This document shows, piece by piece, positions 45,763 through 56,742 of a DNA stretch of 64,000 bases. The DNA is from Piper betle (taxonomy: Eukaryota; Streptophyta; Magnoliopsida; Piperales; Piperaceae). The DNA lies in contig JAURVB010007680.1 in the NCBI GenBank assembly GCA_033002965.1, positions 1 to 64,000 of the forward strand, written 5' to 3'. The notes under the pieces were generated by a model. The model was given only the letters and a program-made list of their open reading frames with translations. It searched no databases and had not been told where the DNA came from. The position numbers and the translations under genes are program-made. Every line of letters begins with the position of its first letter. The stretch's first letter is position 1.

Positions 45763-47108
45763 GGCCTAGGTAGGGAATTATATAATATAGGCCTGAAGGC
45801 ATCTTGTGGTGGATCTTCTTTTCAAAAACATGTTCAAGGGATCTCATCCTCGAAGGTTATTTAATCAAGAAATACGATTTACTAAATTGCCCGTGTAAAG
45901 TGGGATACCAATAAAACCACCACTTGACACGTTCTCTTTCCTATTCTAAACAAAACACGATAGAATGAGATGATAAATAGAGAACGAGTCCTAAACAGAC
46001 CTGGTAGAAGCTCCAAGCGTGTACACACACCTAGGCAGCGAGCTCCTACTCCATACCTACACATCAAATCTAAAAGCTAACACCCACTAAATGAATGATG
46101 CATCAAACTCATCATGAATATCTCACATACAATGCAATCATTATTTAACAGTCAAACAATCATCAGTATAGAAATAACTCTAACTTATCCTATTCATATC
46201 AATTTTATTATATTTTTCTAAATTATGTTGTAGTCAGTTAACATGCTCAGATTTATTTTACTTAATTAGATCACAAATAATCATTCACTATTAATCAAAT
46301 CATGTAAATCATCACTTCAAATATAATCAAGCATTCATTACAATAATTAATCAATCCTAGCATGTTGTGGTAATAAATATCAATTTTAAATAATTAAATT
46401 TGACAAAATTCTATACCTAATCATCAGTCACACTGTGACGGCAATAAGGTTGTGGATGACTCGATTGAGATTGTGGGAAAGAGAGAAGGAAGAAGTTTGG
46501 TGGCTGAATGACAGAAGTGTGGAATATATAAATGTCAGGGTGAGAAAACAAATGGTAGTTTAAAAAAATGAATGGTAGTTTAGAAAAATGAATGGTCATT
46601 TAAGAAAAACGAATGTTCATCTAAGAAAAATGAATGGTCGTTTAGAAAAATGAATGCTCATCTAAGAAAAACGAATGGTTGTCTAAGAAAAATGAGTGGT
46701 CTTCTCATGATTAAAACTTGACTCGACTCTGACATGAGTCAAAAATAATACTAACTCATAATAAAATTCTCATAAAATATAATGCACAACAATGACATGC
46801 TCTATAGCTAATAAAACCAAATTACCCGTAACACATCCTAATGCTTTATTCAGCCTAAAAATAATTCTACTATTTAATTAAATTAAATAAAGAAAAAACT
46901 TGCATACTCTCATATATTCTAATAACTCACTCTTTTGTTGTCTTACTAGCATTATCATTATATACTTAGGCATATATGACTCTCGTGGTTCATAACACAA
47001 GACTGGTCTCCATTCAGTACGCGAGTTTTGAAATTGACCCGACTGAAAATAACAGTCGAACCAACCGGTTCAAACTATAAAAACCTGACTCGAATCATGG
47101 TTTTTACA
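44671..47108 (-). mobile_element. A element 3' LTR
   Basis: 2438 bp, TGTAACACCCC to GGTTTTTACA on the plus strand. Contains eight 20-21-bp units 'aatggtcatttaagaaaaa' (46551-46705), a (TA)n run at 45736-45762, and the blocks shared with the A solo LTR. About one base in ten differs from 47918-50023 in the first 300 bases by eye. Confidence 0.92.
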
Positions 47109-47917
47109 ATCTTCTCTCCTTATAAAAATTTTGTCCTCAAAATTTTAAATTAAGGTGGCTTCACTCTTAATGTCTGTGTTGATTACATCTAAAGCATGTG
47201 TTCGTACCCACTTTGCATATTCCTATGTGACGGTGACCACAATTATAATATGTTGGGTATCTGTTCTCTTGAACTTGCCCATCCATAACTCCCATTGTAG
47301 CTGGAGCATTTATCCGATGCCTTTATTGTGTTTCCTGATCCAATTTATATTGTTAAGGGTATTGTCGTCTTTGATCATAGTCTTGGCAGGTTGAGTAGCC
47401 AAGCTTCACTCAGCTTTGCTTGCGGCTCACACCACATTCCCAAAGTAGTAAATCTGCATTTATACCTCTGCCAACCATGCAATGGCAGCCTCCATTTTGG
47501 TTTCATGGCTGCAGCGGCTTCCACTACAATGGCTCCTACTATGGCAGCAATCTGAGTCTAGCTCACTGGGATTTTCCTGGCCGTGGCACGGCTCTAGATT
47601 GGCTAGCTAAAATTGGCACACTGGTCCATGCTGGTGTCATGTTGATCCTTGGTCTACTAGATGTTGTGTCACTGCGATCATGTTCAGAACTATGCCAATG
47701 AAGGAGATGAGGCTCTAATTGGTGTCCTACAAATCTGACAACCATTCTGCTAGCTCTAACTTGCTCATATTGTCATGCCACTGATTGGTAAGAAAATCTA
47801 CAAAAAAAAAATCAATAAGATAGAAAAATACCTGCTGGAACCAATCAGAGTAGCTTTTGCACACATGTGACCTGTATAATATCTACCATCTTAATCAACC
47901 AAGCTCTGATACCACAT
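47109..47917 (-). mobile_element. A element internal region (809 bp), non-coding
   Basis: Polypurine complement 47110-47121 (tcttctctcctt) next to the 3' LTR; primer site on the minus strand, TGGTATCAGAGC, at 47903-47914 next to the 5' LTR. The sequence between has short open frames but no gag, protease, RT or integrase motif. With LTRs 2.5-3 times longer than the internal region it is an unusual non-autonomous design. Confidence 0.9.
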
Positions 47918-50023
47918 TGTCACACCCGTTCCGGTTCACCTGTGAACTGACCCGTAAATTCACTGACAACCGAACCATTTGCCAAACTACTTAATTCAGT
48001 TAAGCAGACCTGGATCTCCCCTCAGTGTATTAAAATGGTAGTGCAAGTATATAATGCATGAATGGAATGCTTGGGTTCTAACGTGGCCCTATATGCATGC
48101 CATGATATGCGATTATGCACAGATAGAATAATTATAAAAATAGGTTTGAGAATAAATAATATTTAATTAAAATAAAATGGACCGAGTCTTTCTTAAAAGT
48201 GCAATAATAAATATTTATATCAATATAATTCTAAAACAAGATATTTTTAGTTTACTTTCATTCTAGTTTCGTTCCACAGGCTAAACGTTCATAGCATGTC
48301 ACAGAATAATCTAAAACAATCTCATCATTCGCACAGCTTAGCAATCATCATTACTATTCATTATGTGAGGCAGGTACATGTATGCAACGACTTTACTACT
48401 CCTTCGCAGTCCTGACAGTGCTCAGTCCTCACGATTCTCACCTATATAAATAATAGAAAACTGTCAGTAACGAGTGTTACCGGTCCAGAAAATAAATAAT
48501 ATCAAACTAGCATAGGAGAGATGACCCTCCTATTGAATAAAAATCACATATAGTTCCTCAAGAACTCTCACAAGGGTAGTAATGGGAGTAGTCGCCCTTA
48601 AGCAACAGCGTTCCCTTTTCATAACTTTCTCTTTCCATAACATTCTCTTTCCTTGGCCATTCAAACTATCTCTTTTTGCAGCAAAATCCTTCTCTTTCAT
48701 CTCAGCCCTCTACATCCTCCGTATTACCCTGAGCCCTAAGTACGGAGGTCGAGTACTTTCAGACATGTCCCTCCAATAACTTTTTTCACCATAAGTCTAG
48801 ACATACGCTGCACAGCAGTACCTGTAAACCTCCACACTTTTCCATTTTTAGGTATGCAAAGGTGGAGTTGTCAGGATCCCTCGGGAATAAAGTGGACGCT
48901 CACCAATTCCAGAGCCCACTTTGACAAGCACACGCCATATCTCAAGGTGTGATCGTCAGTTTCCTTCATCACACATCTTACTGAAAATGCGAAAACTATA
49001 TATATATATATATGTGTGTGTGCCTGGGTAGGGAATTATATAATATAAGCCTGCATCTTATGGTGGATCTTCTCTTCGAAAACATGCACAAGGGATCTCA
49101 TCCTCGAGGGTTATTAATCTGAAAATAAGATCAGCTAAATGGCCTGTGTAGAGTGGGATACGATAAAACCACCACTCAACACGTCCTCTTTTTTGTTCTA
49201 AACAAAACACGATAGAATGAGAGGATAAATAGAGAACGAGTCCGAAACGGACCTGGTAGAAGCTCCAAGCGTGTCCCTACACCTAGACAACGAGCTCCTA
49301 CTCTATACCTACACATCAAATCTAAAAGCTAACACCTACTAAATGAATGATGCATCAAACTCATCATGAATATCACACATATAATGCAATCATTATATAA
49401 CCATCAAACAATCATAAGTATAGAAATAACTATAACTTGTCCTATTCATACCAATTTTATTATATTTTTCTAAGTTATGTTGTAGTCAGTTAGCTTGCTC
49501 AGATTTATTTTACTTAATTAGATCACTAATAATCATTCATTATTAATTAAATCATGTAAATCATCACTTCAACTATAATCAAGCATTCATCACAACAATT
49601 AATCAATCCTAGCATGCTGTGGTAATAAATATCAATTTTAAATAATTAAATTGGACAAAATTCTATACCAAATTGTCAATCATACAGCGATGGTGAAAAG
49701 GTTGTGGCCGGCTCGAGTGAGGATTGTGGGGAAGAGAGAAGGAAGAAAAAGAAGAAGGAAGAAGTTTGGTGAAAAGGATGATGGTGGCTGAATAACAGAA
49801 GTGTGGAATATATAAATGTCAGGGTGAGAAAACAATTGGTCATTTAGAAAAATGAATGGTCATTTAGAAAAACAAATGGTCGTCTAAGAAAAATGGTGTT
49901 GAATGGTGTTGAATGGGTTTTAGTTGAATGGTCGTCCATGTTTTGAAATTGACCCAACTAAAAATAACGAACAAACCAACAGATTCAGACTATAAAACCC
50001 TAACTCGAATCATGGGTTTTAGA
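47918..50023 (-). mobile_element. A element 5' LTR
   Basis: 2106 bp, TGTCACACCCG to GGGTTTTAGA (last C changed to G). Lacks ~310 bases present in the other LTR (about 46709-47018) and has three or four of the 20-21-bp units near 49834-49890. A purine-rich run lies at 49718-49785. Followed at 50024-50028 by AGTGA, the target duplication. Confidence 0.92.
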
Positions 50024-50516
50024 AGTGAGGTGGATCTATGGTTCCCAAGGACACTTCACCACCTCCCTTTCTTCAACTAGTGTGTGTCTATTTCACAAGT
50101 ATTGTTGGTCACTCTTCAACAGACAGGTAGGAAAACACAGAGAATAAGCAAGATTACATTTGACCATGGAATTAGAAGGTTAACTGGATTTCACTCGATC
50201 TGTCAAGGCCAAATCAGTGATTGCTATTGAGAAACAATCAGCGCTTATGTGAACAGTTACTCAAGATTCCAAGAGACCAATGTGGGTTCAACATTATTTT
50301 CCCATTGTACGTGCCATCACTATGATCCAAACCCCTCCGGATCAAACACGCATGGTTGGATAACCTAAGCTACCTCTAAGGAGATAGACACATAGAGATA
50401 AACATATCAAAGACAATAAAGGGTTCACGACGTACATGATTAGAATCAGGCTTCAGCACTTGGATAGCACTATTGTCGCCATGTAGCACAACCGCCATCC
50501 GAGTTGTACAATGACC
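50024..50516 (+). mobile_element. D element 2 internal region, right part
   Basis: Resumes at 'agtgaggtggatctatgg' and matches 28092-28600 ('atccaaacccctccggatca', 'catggttggataacctaa'). Ends inside the region homologous to the 40-bp repeat, then passes into LTR, so the rest of the internal region and the LTR start are deleted. Confidence 0.8.
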
Positions 50517-51021
50517 GTCACATTCTGGCCGTTTTCTATTCAGCCAATGGCCAGACTCATGTCCATCGTCACCACCAACACCTCCACCATGACGCCTCCT
50601 ATTGATCCCGATTGGCAATGATCCCAGCTATGCTGTCATCGACATTTTCTAACAATGGCCACCGTCACCCACCCCTGTCCGGCCCATTTGCCTGTGAAGC
50701 GTCTAACATCCGATTCCCCGTGTTCACGCCCACCTACCTGATTGATATGTTTTCCAACCCACCAGATTGAGTCCGCCAATCCGAGCCTGTGCTTGTATCC
50801 ATCAGTACACTCCATGTCCGCCCAGTCAACCCAACCCAGTTTCCAGTTAACCCAAACCGAGTTGGTTCAGCCCATTCAACTTAGTCTCGTTGACTCGGTT
50901 TGGTCTGGTTCAACTTATTTTCAAACCATTTTTGTTCATTCATGCATCGTTTCGGTAATTCGATACCCTCTATATTGGTTTAGATATATATTCATATGAT
51001 TTAGCATGTTTGGATGTTATG
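50517..51021 (+). mobile_element. D element 2 3' LTR, first segment
   Basis: 'tttctattcagccaatggccag' onward resembles 31470-31890, including 'cgagttggttcagcccattc' and 'ttcggtaattcgataccctc'. Interrupted by the TIR element at TTATG. Pieces 52053-52253 and 55366-56742 continue it. Confidence 0.78.
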
Positions 51022-52047
51022 CTCTGGGTTGCACGAATCGGCATCGCGCCGATCCGATTTCGGGGCCGAATTGGTCGGCCCCGAATCGGCCGATTTCGGC
51101 CGATTCCAACCGATTTAACTCGGAATCGGAATCGGCCGATTTAAATCGGAATCGGTTTTTAGGAAATTACCAAAATACCCTAGGTATGATTTTTATTAAA
51201 TTATTTAAGCATGGGTAAAATGGTAATTTGGATTTTAAAACCTAAAATCAAACCCCTCTCCCCGCTTCCGCCGTCGCGTTCGCTCCGCCACGCTTCTGCT
51301 CGTCCGACCTCAGCTCCGTCCGACCACGCCACCGCCCGCCCGATTTCGACCTCGAGCTCCGCCCTCCGCCGCGCTTCCGCCGTCCGACGCTCCGCCCGAT
51401 TCGAAACTGAGTTCCGCCCTCCGCCGCGATTCCGCCGTCCGACGCTCTGCCCGACCTTCCGACCACGCAACCGCCGTCCGACGCTCCGCCGATTCCGAAC
51501 TCAGTTCTGCCCTCCGCCGCGATTCCGCCGTCCGACGCTCCGCCCGACCTTCCGACCACGCCACCGCCGTCCGACCTCAGCTCCGTCCGACCACGCCACC
51601 GCCGCCCGATTCCGACCTCAGCTCCGCCCTCCGTCGCGCTTCCGACCGAAAATTTGGGTAAATTTGGATTTTTTTATTGAAATTGAATATTGTGATGTAA
51701 AAATTGTTATCTATGATGTTCTAATTGATTAATATGATGTGCGAATTGTGATGTCCAAATTGAAATTTTGTGCGTGCGGTAAATTATGATGTGCGAGTAC
51801 GTGCTATGTACAAATCGTGATGTGCAAATTATTGTTGTATAAATACTTGAATTTGTGTATTTATGTTGAGAAATTATATAATTATGTATTTCAGGTATTT
51901 CTATTATGAGTTGGCAAATTTTTGTATATGACCGATTTGGACCGATTCAACTAAACCGATTCTTGGCTGATTCAGACCGATTCCGATTCCGATTCCGATT
52001 CCCTGGAAAACTGATTCCGATTCCGATTCCGATTCATGCAACCATGG
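51022..52047. mobile_element. Non-autonomous TIR DNA transposon (hAT-like)
   Basis: Imperfect inverted ends: CTCTGGGTTGCACGAATCGG at the left, and CCATGGTTGCATGAATCGG as the reverse complement of the right end. TTATG lies on both sides (51017-51021 and 52048-52052), with the D LTR continuous across the site. Subterminal regions are packed with CCGATT/GATTCC words. The GC-rich centre (51260-51650) has tandem 'cgccgtccgacgctccgcc' units giving open frames on both strands (longest 51211-51732, 173 codons), with no transposase motif. The target duplication may be 6-8 bp with mismatches, which would fit hAT; family assignment is tentative. Confidence 0.75.
51976..52035. repeat. (CCGATT)n subterminal repeats
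   Basis: Two clusters of 4-5 units near the right end of the TIR element, mirrored by 'cggccgattt' words at 51085-51150 near the left end. Confidence 0.85.
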
Positions 52048-52052
52048 TTATG

Positions 52053-52253
52053 CTTACTCTTCTTTATTTATTATTTTATTTATTTATTTATTTATTTATT
52101 ATTATTATTATTAATTTCTTATTATTCGTATATTTATTGATTATAATGCATGTTTATATGATTACTTATCATTATTAATATATATATATATATATGTTTG
52201 TTAGCGGGTATGTTATTATTTATTTGTATTTAATTATGTATTCTTATATTGTA
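52053..52253 (+). mobile_element. D element 2 3' LTR, second segment
   Basis: TTTA-rich middle ('tttatttattattttatttattt', (TA)n near 52180) equal to 43030-43235, ending 'ttcttatattgta' where the C3 solo LTR inserted. Confidence 0.8.
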
Positions 52254-52679
52254 TGTAAAGACTGTGGGAAAATAAATTTTTTTTAATATATTCAACTCGG
52301 GCAAGGAATGATCGAACGTTAGAGAATTAATATTAATTATATTATATTCTCTACCCGGTTAAGTCGACCCGATTAAATATTTTATTCTTTACCCGATTAC
52401 CCGGTTAAAGGAATTAAATATGGGTGTTGGTGTGTTTCCACAAACCCTAGCCGTCATTTCATTTATAAAAGACGTCCTCCACCCTAGCCTTCATTTGCAT
52501 TCTCTTCTCCTCTTCTTTGTCGGCGTGTCTACTTCCTTGCTTAGGTATTCTTCCTATCTCCCTCTTCTTAATTTTCTTGCATGCATATTTTAATTTGATA
52601 ATAAGTTTTATAATCGTGAGGATTAAAAGTTTAAAATCAATAAGAAAACAAATATAATTTTACACCGGAGAAACTAAAA

Positions 52680-53235
52680 TTGCCGACGAGTTTCCCCTGT
52701 TCGGCGAGATGGGCAAGCACGGGCAAGCCTCGTCGGGAATCAGTGGCGACGACCGTTCCGACGTCGGAAGATGATCCAACTCTCTTCGTCGATCAGTATA
52801 GGGTTGATCTCACGGTTGTGGATGCCGGCCTGGGGTGGTGAATAGACAAAAACAGGGGACGGCGGCGAAAACAGGGGCGACGGCGGTGGGTGAAGAAATC
52901 CGGCCGTCCTGGGTGGAGACAGGTCCCAATATGGCCGGGGAAGGTAGATAGGTGGTCGAGGGTGACGAGGCGACCACCCAATTGAGGCGGCGACGCTCGC
53001 CGGCGGTGGAATCGCCGATGCGAGCGCGCCGCTAGGAAGGCGATGCGGGCGTCGCCGCGGCTGGAAGAAGGCCGGAGTTGGCCAGGGCGACACCGCAACG
53101 GCATGGCAGGGCTGGTCGGCGACGATTGACGGCGGCGAGCGGTGGCTGGAGCGGCGCCTGGAGTCGAGAACAGAGCATGCCGGAGAAGAAGAAGAAGAAG
53201 AAGGGCGGTGGCAATTCTGTAAATACTGGTTGACT
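52680..53235 (-). other. Type 1 cassette in a C3 LTR
   Basis: GC-rich. Minus-strand frames 53104-52793 and 53093-52740 are open; one contains RRASPPQLGGRLVTLDH, matching the A-LTR cassette. Nucleotide matches include 'ggtggtcgcctc.tcaccctcgaccacc' and 'cgccggcgagc'. Relative to LTR sense, this cassette is inverted compared with family A. Confidence 0.6.
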
Positions 53236-54194
53236 CGATACCGACTCGAGTTAAAAATAATACAAACTCATAATAAATCTTTAAAAATAATTATTTTAAC
53301 GGGTTATAGGGTAAAGTTACTAAACTAATTAATTATTGGACGAAGTCGATATGGACATAAGTAATAAAAATACGGTAATGATAAACTGTCGATAATTAAT
53401 CGGCGTAATAAAAGCGATCAAATTAAATCGGACGGTTATAAGTAATTAATAAATAAAGATGTTACCTTTACCATATTAAATTTAATATTAGGTAAATAAA
53501 GTGATTATTTTAATAACGAGTCAGTAATGTAGAAAATGGGTTATTAAACTATAGTCGGGTAGCAATCACTCGCGTTGAACCTAAATAGCATAATGGAAAT
53601 AAATAAAGTTTGAAACTTTATAGAGTCAAATAATTTAAAATAATTGTATTAATAATATTTATGAATTAAAATAATACAAATTATTTTAAATAATTTAATT
53701 GAACAACTTAATTAATTAAATTGCTGTAAGTAATAGTAGCGATTAAAAAAATTATAACCGAAGAAAAATATATTAATAATAGTAATTAAATATTTGGGTA
53801 TAAGTTGATAATTATTTTATTATTTGTTAGGTGTTAATTATGATCTAGATTATTAATGTAAAGTAAGATTTAAATGATTATGTCACATGAATAGTTTAAT
53901 ATTTAATATTGTTGAAATTTAATAGTAATATATATATTAGTCATTTAGTTGCATGCATTTCTACTCGAATAAAATTATACTTATGTATAATTTTATGTCC
54001 TCGTTCAGATTAGGATCATTGGTCGCAGCTGCAAGTTCGAAATATCCAGGTCCGTATAATTATTTAAAATGTTGTATTTTCCCTTGTGGATAACTTGGTC
54101 AGCCTGAGCCCAGATTCGACCACCATGCACCGAGTGCAACCGGGGTCAAGGAATTGACTCAGTCTGACATGGGCTACGCCCTTCATAATCATAT

Positions 54195-54895
54195 AATGGA
54201 CATGATGGACTGACCCATCAGCCAATCAATTGGACATGGCGGATTGGACTCGCCAACCAATTACGGACATGGTGGATTGGACCCACCAACCGATAACTGA
54301 CATGGCGGATTGGACTCGCCAACCGGTAATGGACATGATGGACTGACCCATCAGCCAATAAATTGGACATGGCGGATTGGACTCGCCAGCCAATTACGGA
54401 GATGGTGGATTGGACCTACCAACTGATAACGGATATGGCGGATTGGGCTCGCTAGCTGGTAATAGACATGATGGACTGACCCATCAGCCAATAAATTGGA
54501 CATGGCGAATTGGACTCGCCAGACAATTATGGACATGGTGGATTGGACCCACCAGCCGATAACGAACATGGCGGATTGGACTCGCCAGTCGATAATGGAC
54601 ATGATGGACTGACCCATCAGCCAATAAATTGGACATGGCGGATTGGACTCGCCAGACAATTATGGACATGGTGGACTGACCCAGCAGCCAATAGATGGAC
54701 ATGGTGGATTGACCCATCAGCCAACTAATGGACATGGTGGATTAGACTCACCAGCCGATAACGGACATGGCAGATTGGACTCGCTAGCCGGGAATGTACA
54801 TGATGGACTGACCCATCACCCAATAGGTGGACATGGTGGACTGACCCATCAGCCAACTAATGGACATGGTTGACTGAACCATCAGCTAATAAATG
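54195..54895. repeat. 33-bp minisatellite in the C3 solo LTR
   Basis: Same monomer in reverse complement ('ggattggactcgccagccaat', 'ggacatggtggattggac'), about 21 units, with the 34-bp 'gactgacccatcagccaataaatt' variant recurring. Confidence 0.92.
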
Positions 54896-55365
54896 GTCAT
54901 GTTGGAATGGTCACAAGTGCTAATATTATAGATAATGATAGAGAGTTTATAGACTTGTTTTATTTAATTATACGACTTAATGGTTAATCACTAACGCAGA
55001 ATTGCCTCTGCAAGTTAGCAGCTAGACCTAAAGACTAAGAGACGACAGGGTGGTTCTTCTACCAACGTAGGTGGTGAACGGTTAATAAATGAACTTCTCT
55101 TTTATTTTTCTTTTGTTATAAATGTGACTATAGGAAACGATCCAAGACTGTGGGATAATTACTTCATGCATTGTCATTTGAAAATAAGTTCTTTTGAGTT
55201 AGAAATGCTAGACTTGTTTGTTTTCATATTATTCATGTAACCTTTTAAGTAACACCCGGTCCGGCTAGGACTGGTTGTTATAGGGTTGGTTTTGTTAAAT
55301 TTTTGAGTAACATCTAGCCAGCAAGGCCCACAATATCGTGAAAAATGGTGGGTCGTTACATTGTA

Positions 55366-56742
55366 CAACTATGTTGTTATTAATATTCATGATTAATGAG
55401 TATTAACTATTTATTTATTTATTTATTCATATGTTTACTAATACAAGTATATGTTGATATTTACTCGTGTTTACCTGTATATTTATATAGTATAATTATA
55501 TTATTATTTTATGATTAGAGTATTTATGTTCATGTATTTATTAATTATCTAATTATCTATGAGTGCATTTTATTTATTTATTTATTATTTATTATTTATT
55601 TATTACTTATTATTTATTATTATATGTCTCGATTTATGTGCCACGTGTTTAGTTATAAGTATGTTAGCACTATTTTCTTTATTATGGTGTATTGATGATA
55701 TGAACACATACCAAGGGCATGCATCAAATAAAGACATCAGTATTTTACTTAACAGGGGGTTTCGATATAGGTTACAAAGTTCGAGCTCGCCATAGATGTC
55801 TTGATGTCCTTGGAGCTTGGACCACAGATAAGACTCTCCCTTTCCTTGATCTCTATTTGACTCCCTGCGTGTCAAGTTAACCGTGTTTTAGACATAGGAC
55901 AACATTAGCAGTGTTTTATTGATCCCTCCGATGTTGGGCTATTTATCCGTGTTTTCTACACATATTTAATAAAGCTACATGGATGAGATCCCTTGTTGGT
56001 TTTTGAACTGAAGCTCAATAAACATATGATACAAGCCTCTTCCCTAAACCTATTATATACATATGCGCATTTTTATAAATTTCATGAATAAGAGAGTGAG
56101 CGGTATGGAGATATGTATGAAACGCACTAGTACTCCTTCAAACCCTGAAGTTGTGCAGCGTATAAGGGTACTACGTAACGCAACACATTCCAAAATTTGT
56201 GGCACTAACTTAACTGTTCATTTTGCCACTCGAGTACCATGGCGGGTGTAATATAGAAGACGTGAGGGTGTAAGCGTTATATGTATGAATATGAATATTA
56301 ACCGTGCATGCGAGTCGGCACTTGTTTAAGTATGTTTGCTTACCCCCAGTGTGAGGCAATTCTAAAGTTTTCAAAGTTTTCGTGGGTAATGGAATACTCA
56401 TTTGTTGTTTGTATTAGTTATTTTTCAGACCAGTAATATTCGTTACTGACATTTTTTATATTATACATGTAGGTCTTGAAATCCGGAGTCAACTTTGGTG
56501 GGAGCACAAATAAATACCACACACACTTGAGCTTAGCGCAGTTATTTTCTTTCTTACTTTTATTTTTATTTGATGTGTTTTGATGCATATTTAATAATTT
56601 CTTCCATTCTCATGACACCAAGAGGGTTGTTTCGATCTATTTTATTGATCGAGCCTTACCGACTAACAACTTTAAACATGACTCGACTCGATTATAACAT
56701 TTCTCATTCGATTCTCAGGTAAACCGAAATTGGGGTGTTACA
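55366..56742 (+). mobile_element. D element 2 3' LTR, last segment
   Basis: Continues 'caactatgttgttattaatattcatg', then blocks matching 42190-42300 ('gagctcgcc.tagatg', 'cttggagcttggaccac') and 43655-43984 ('cagaccagtaatattcgttactgac', 'gtaaaccgaaattgggg'). Ends GGGTGTTACA at 56742. The middle part is more diverged than other copies. Confidence 0.82.

Larger units (their letters stand above)
52254..55360 (+). mobile_element. C3 solo LTR with TTGTA target duplication (plus sense)
   Basis: 3107 bp from TGTAAAGACTG to GGGTCGTTACA, flanked by TTGTA (52249-52253 and 55361-55365). In sense order: a TATA-like catttataaaagacg at about 52460, a pyrimidine-rich leader, the type 1 cassette in reverse (52680-53230), the AT-rich part, the minisatellite (54195-54895), and the conserved end. 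The only plus-sense C copy here and a good reference for the full C3 LTR. Confidence 0.94.

Noticed and set aside
47903..47914. tRNA gene suggested by the initiator-Met 3' end sequence
   Set aside because: Only the 12-base primer complement is present next to an LTR end; there is no cloverleaf. The same holds for 2421, 4573, 21403, 27423, 39398 and 43989.
51201..51732. 173-codon frame in the TIR element as transposase
   Set aside because: Composition is Arg/Pro/Ser from tandem GC-rich units; open frames exist on both strands and there is no catalytic or BED-type motif.
32853..56742. D element 2 inserted inside the D element 1 3' LTR with matching flanks
   Set aside because: The right flank 'tggataattaggg' only loosely resembles the expected LTR continuation and diverges at once; no target duplication was found.
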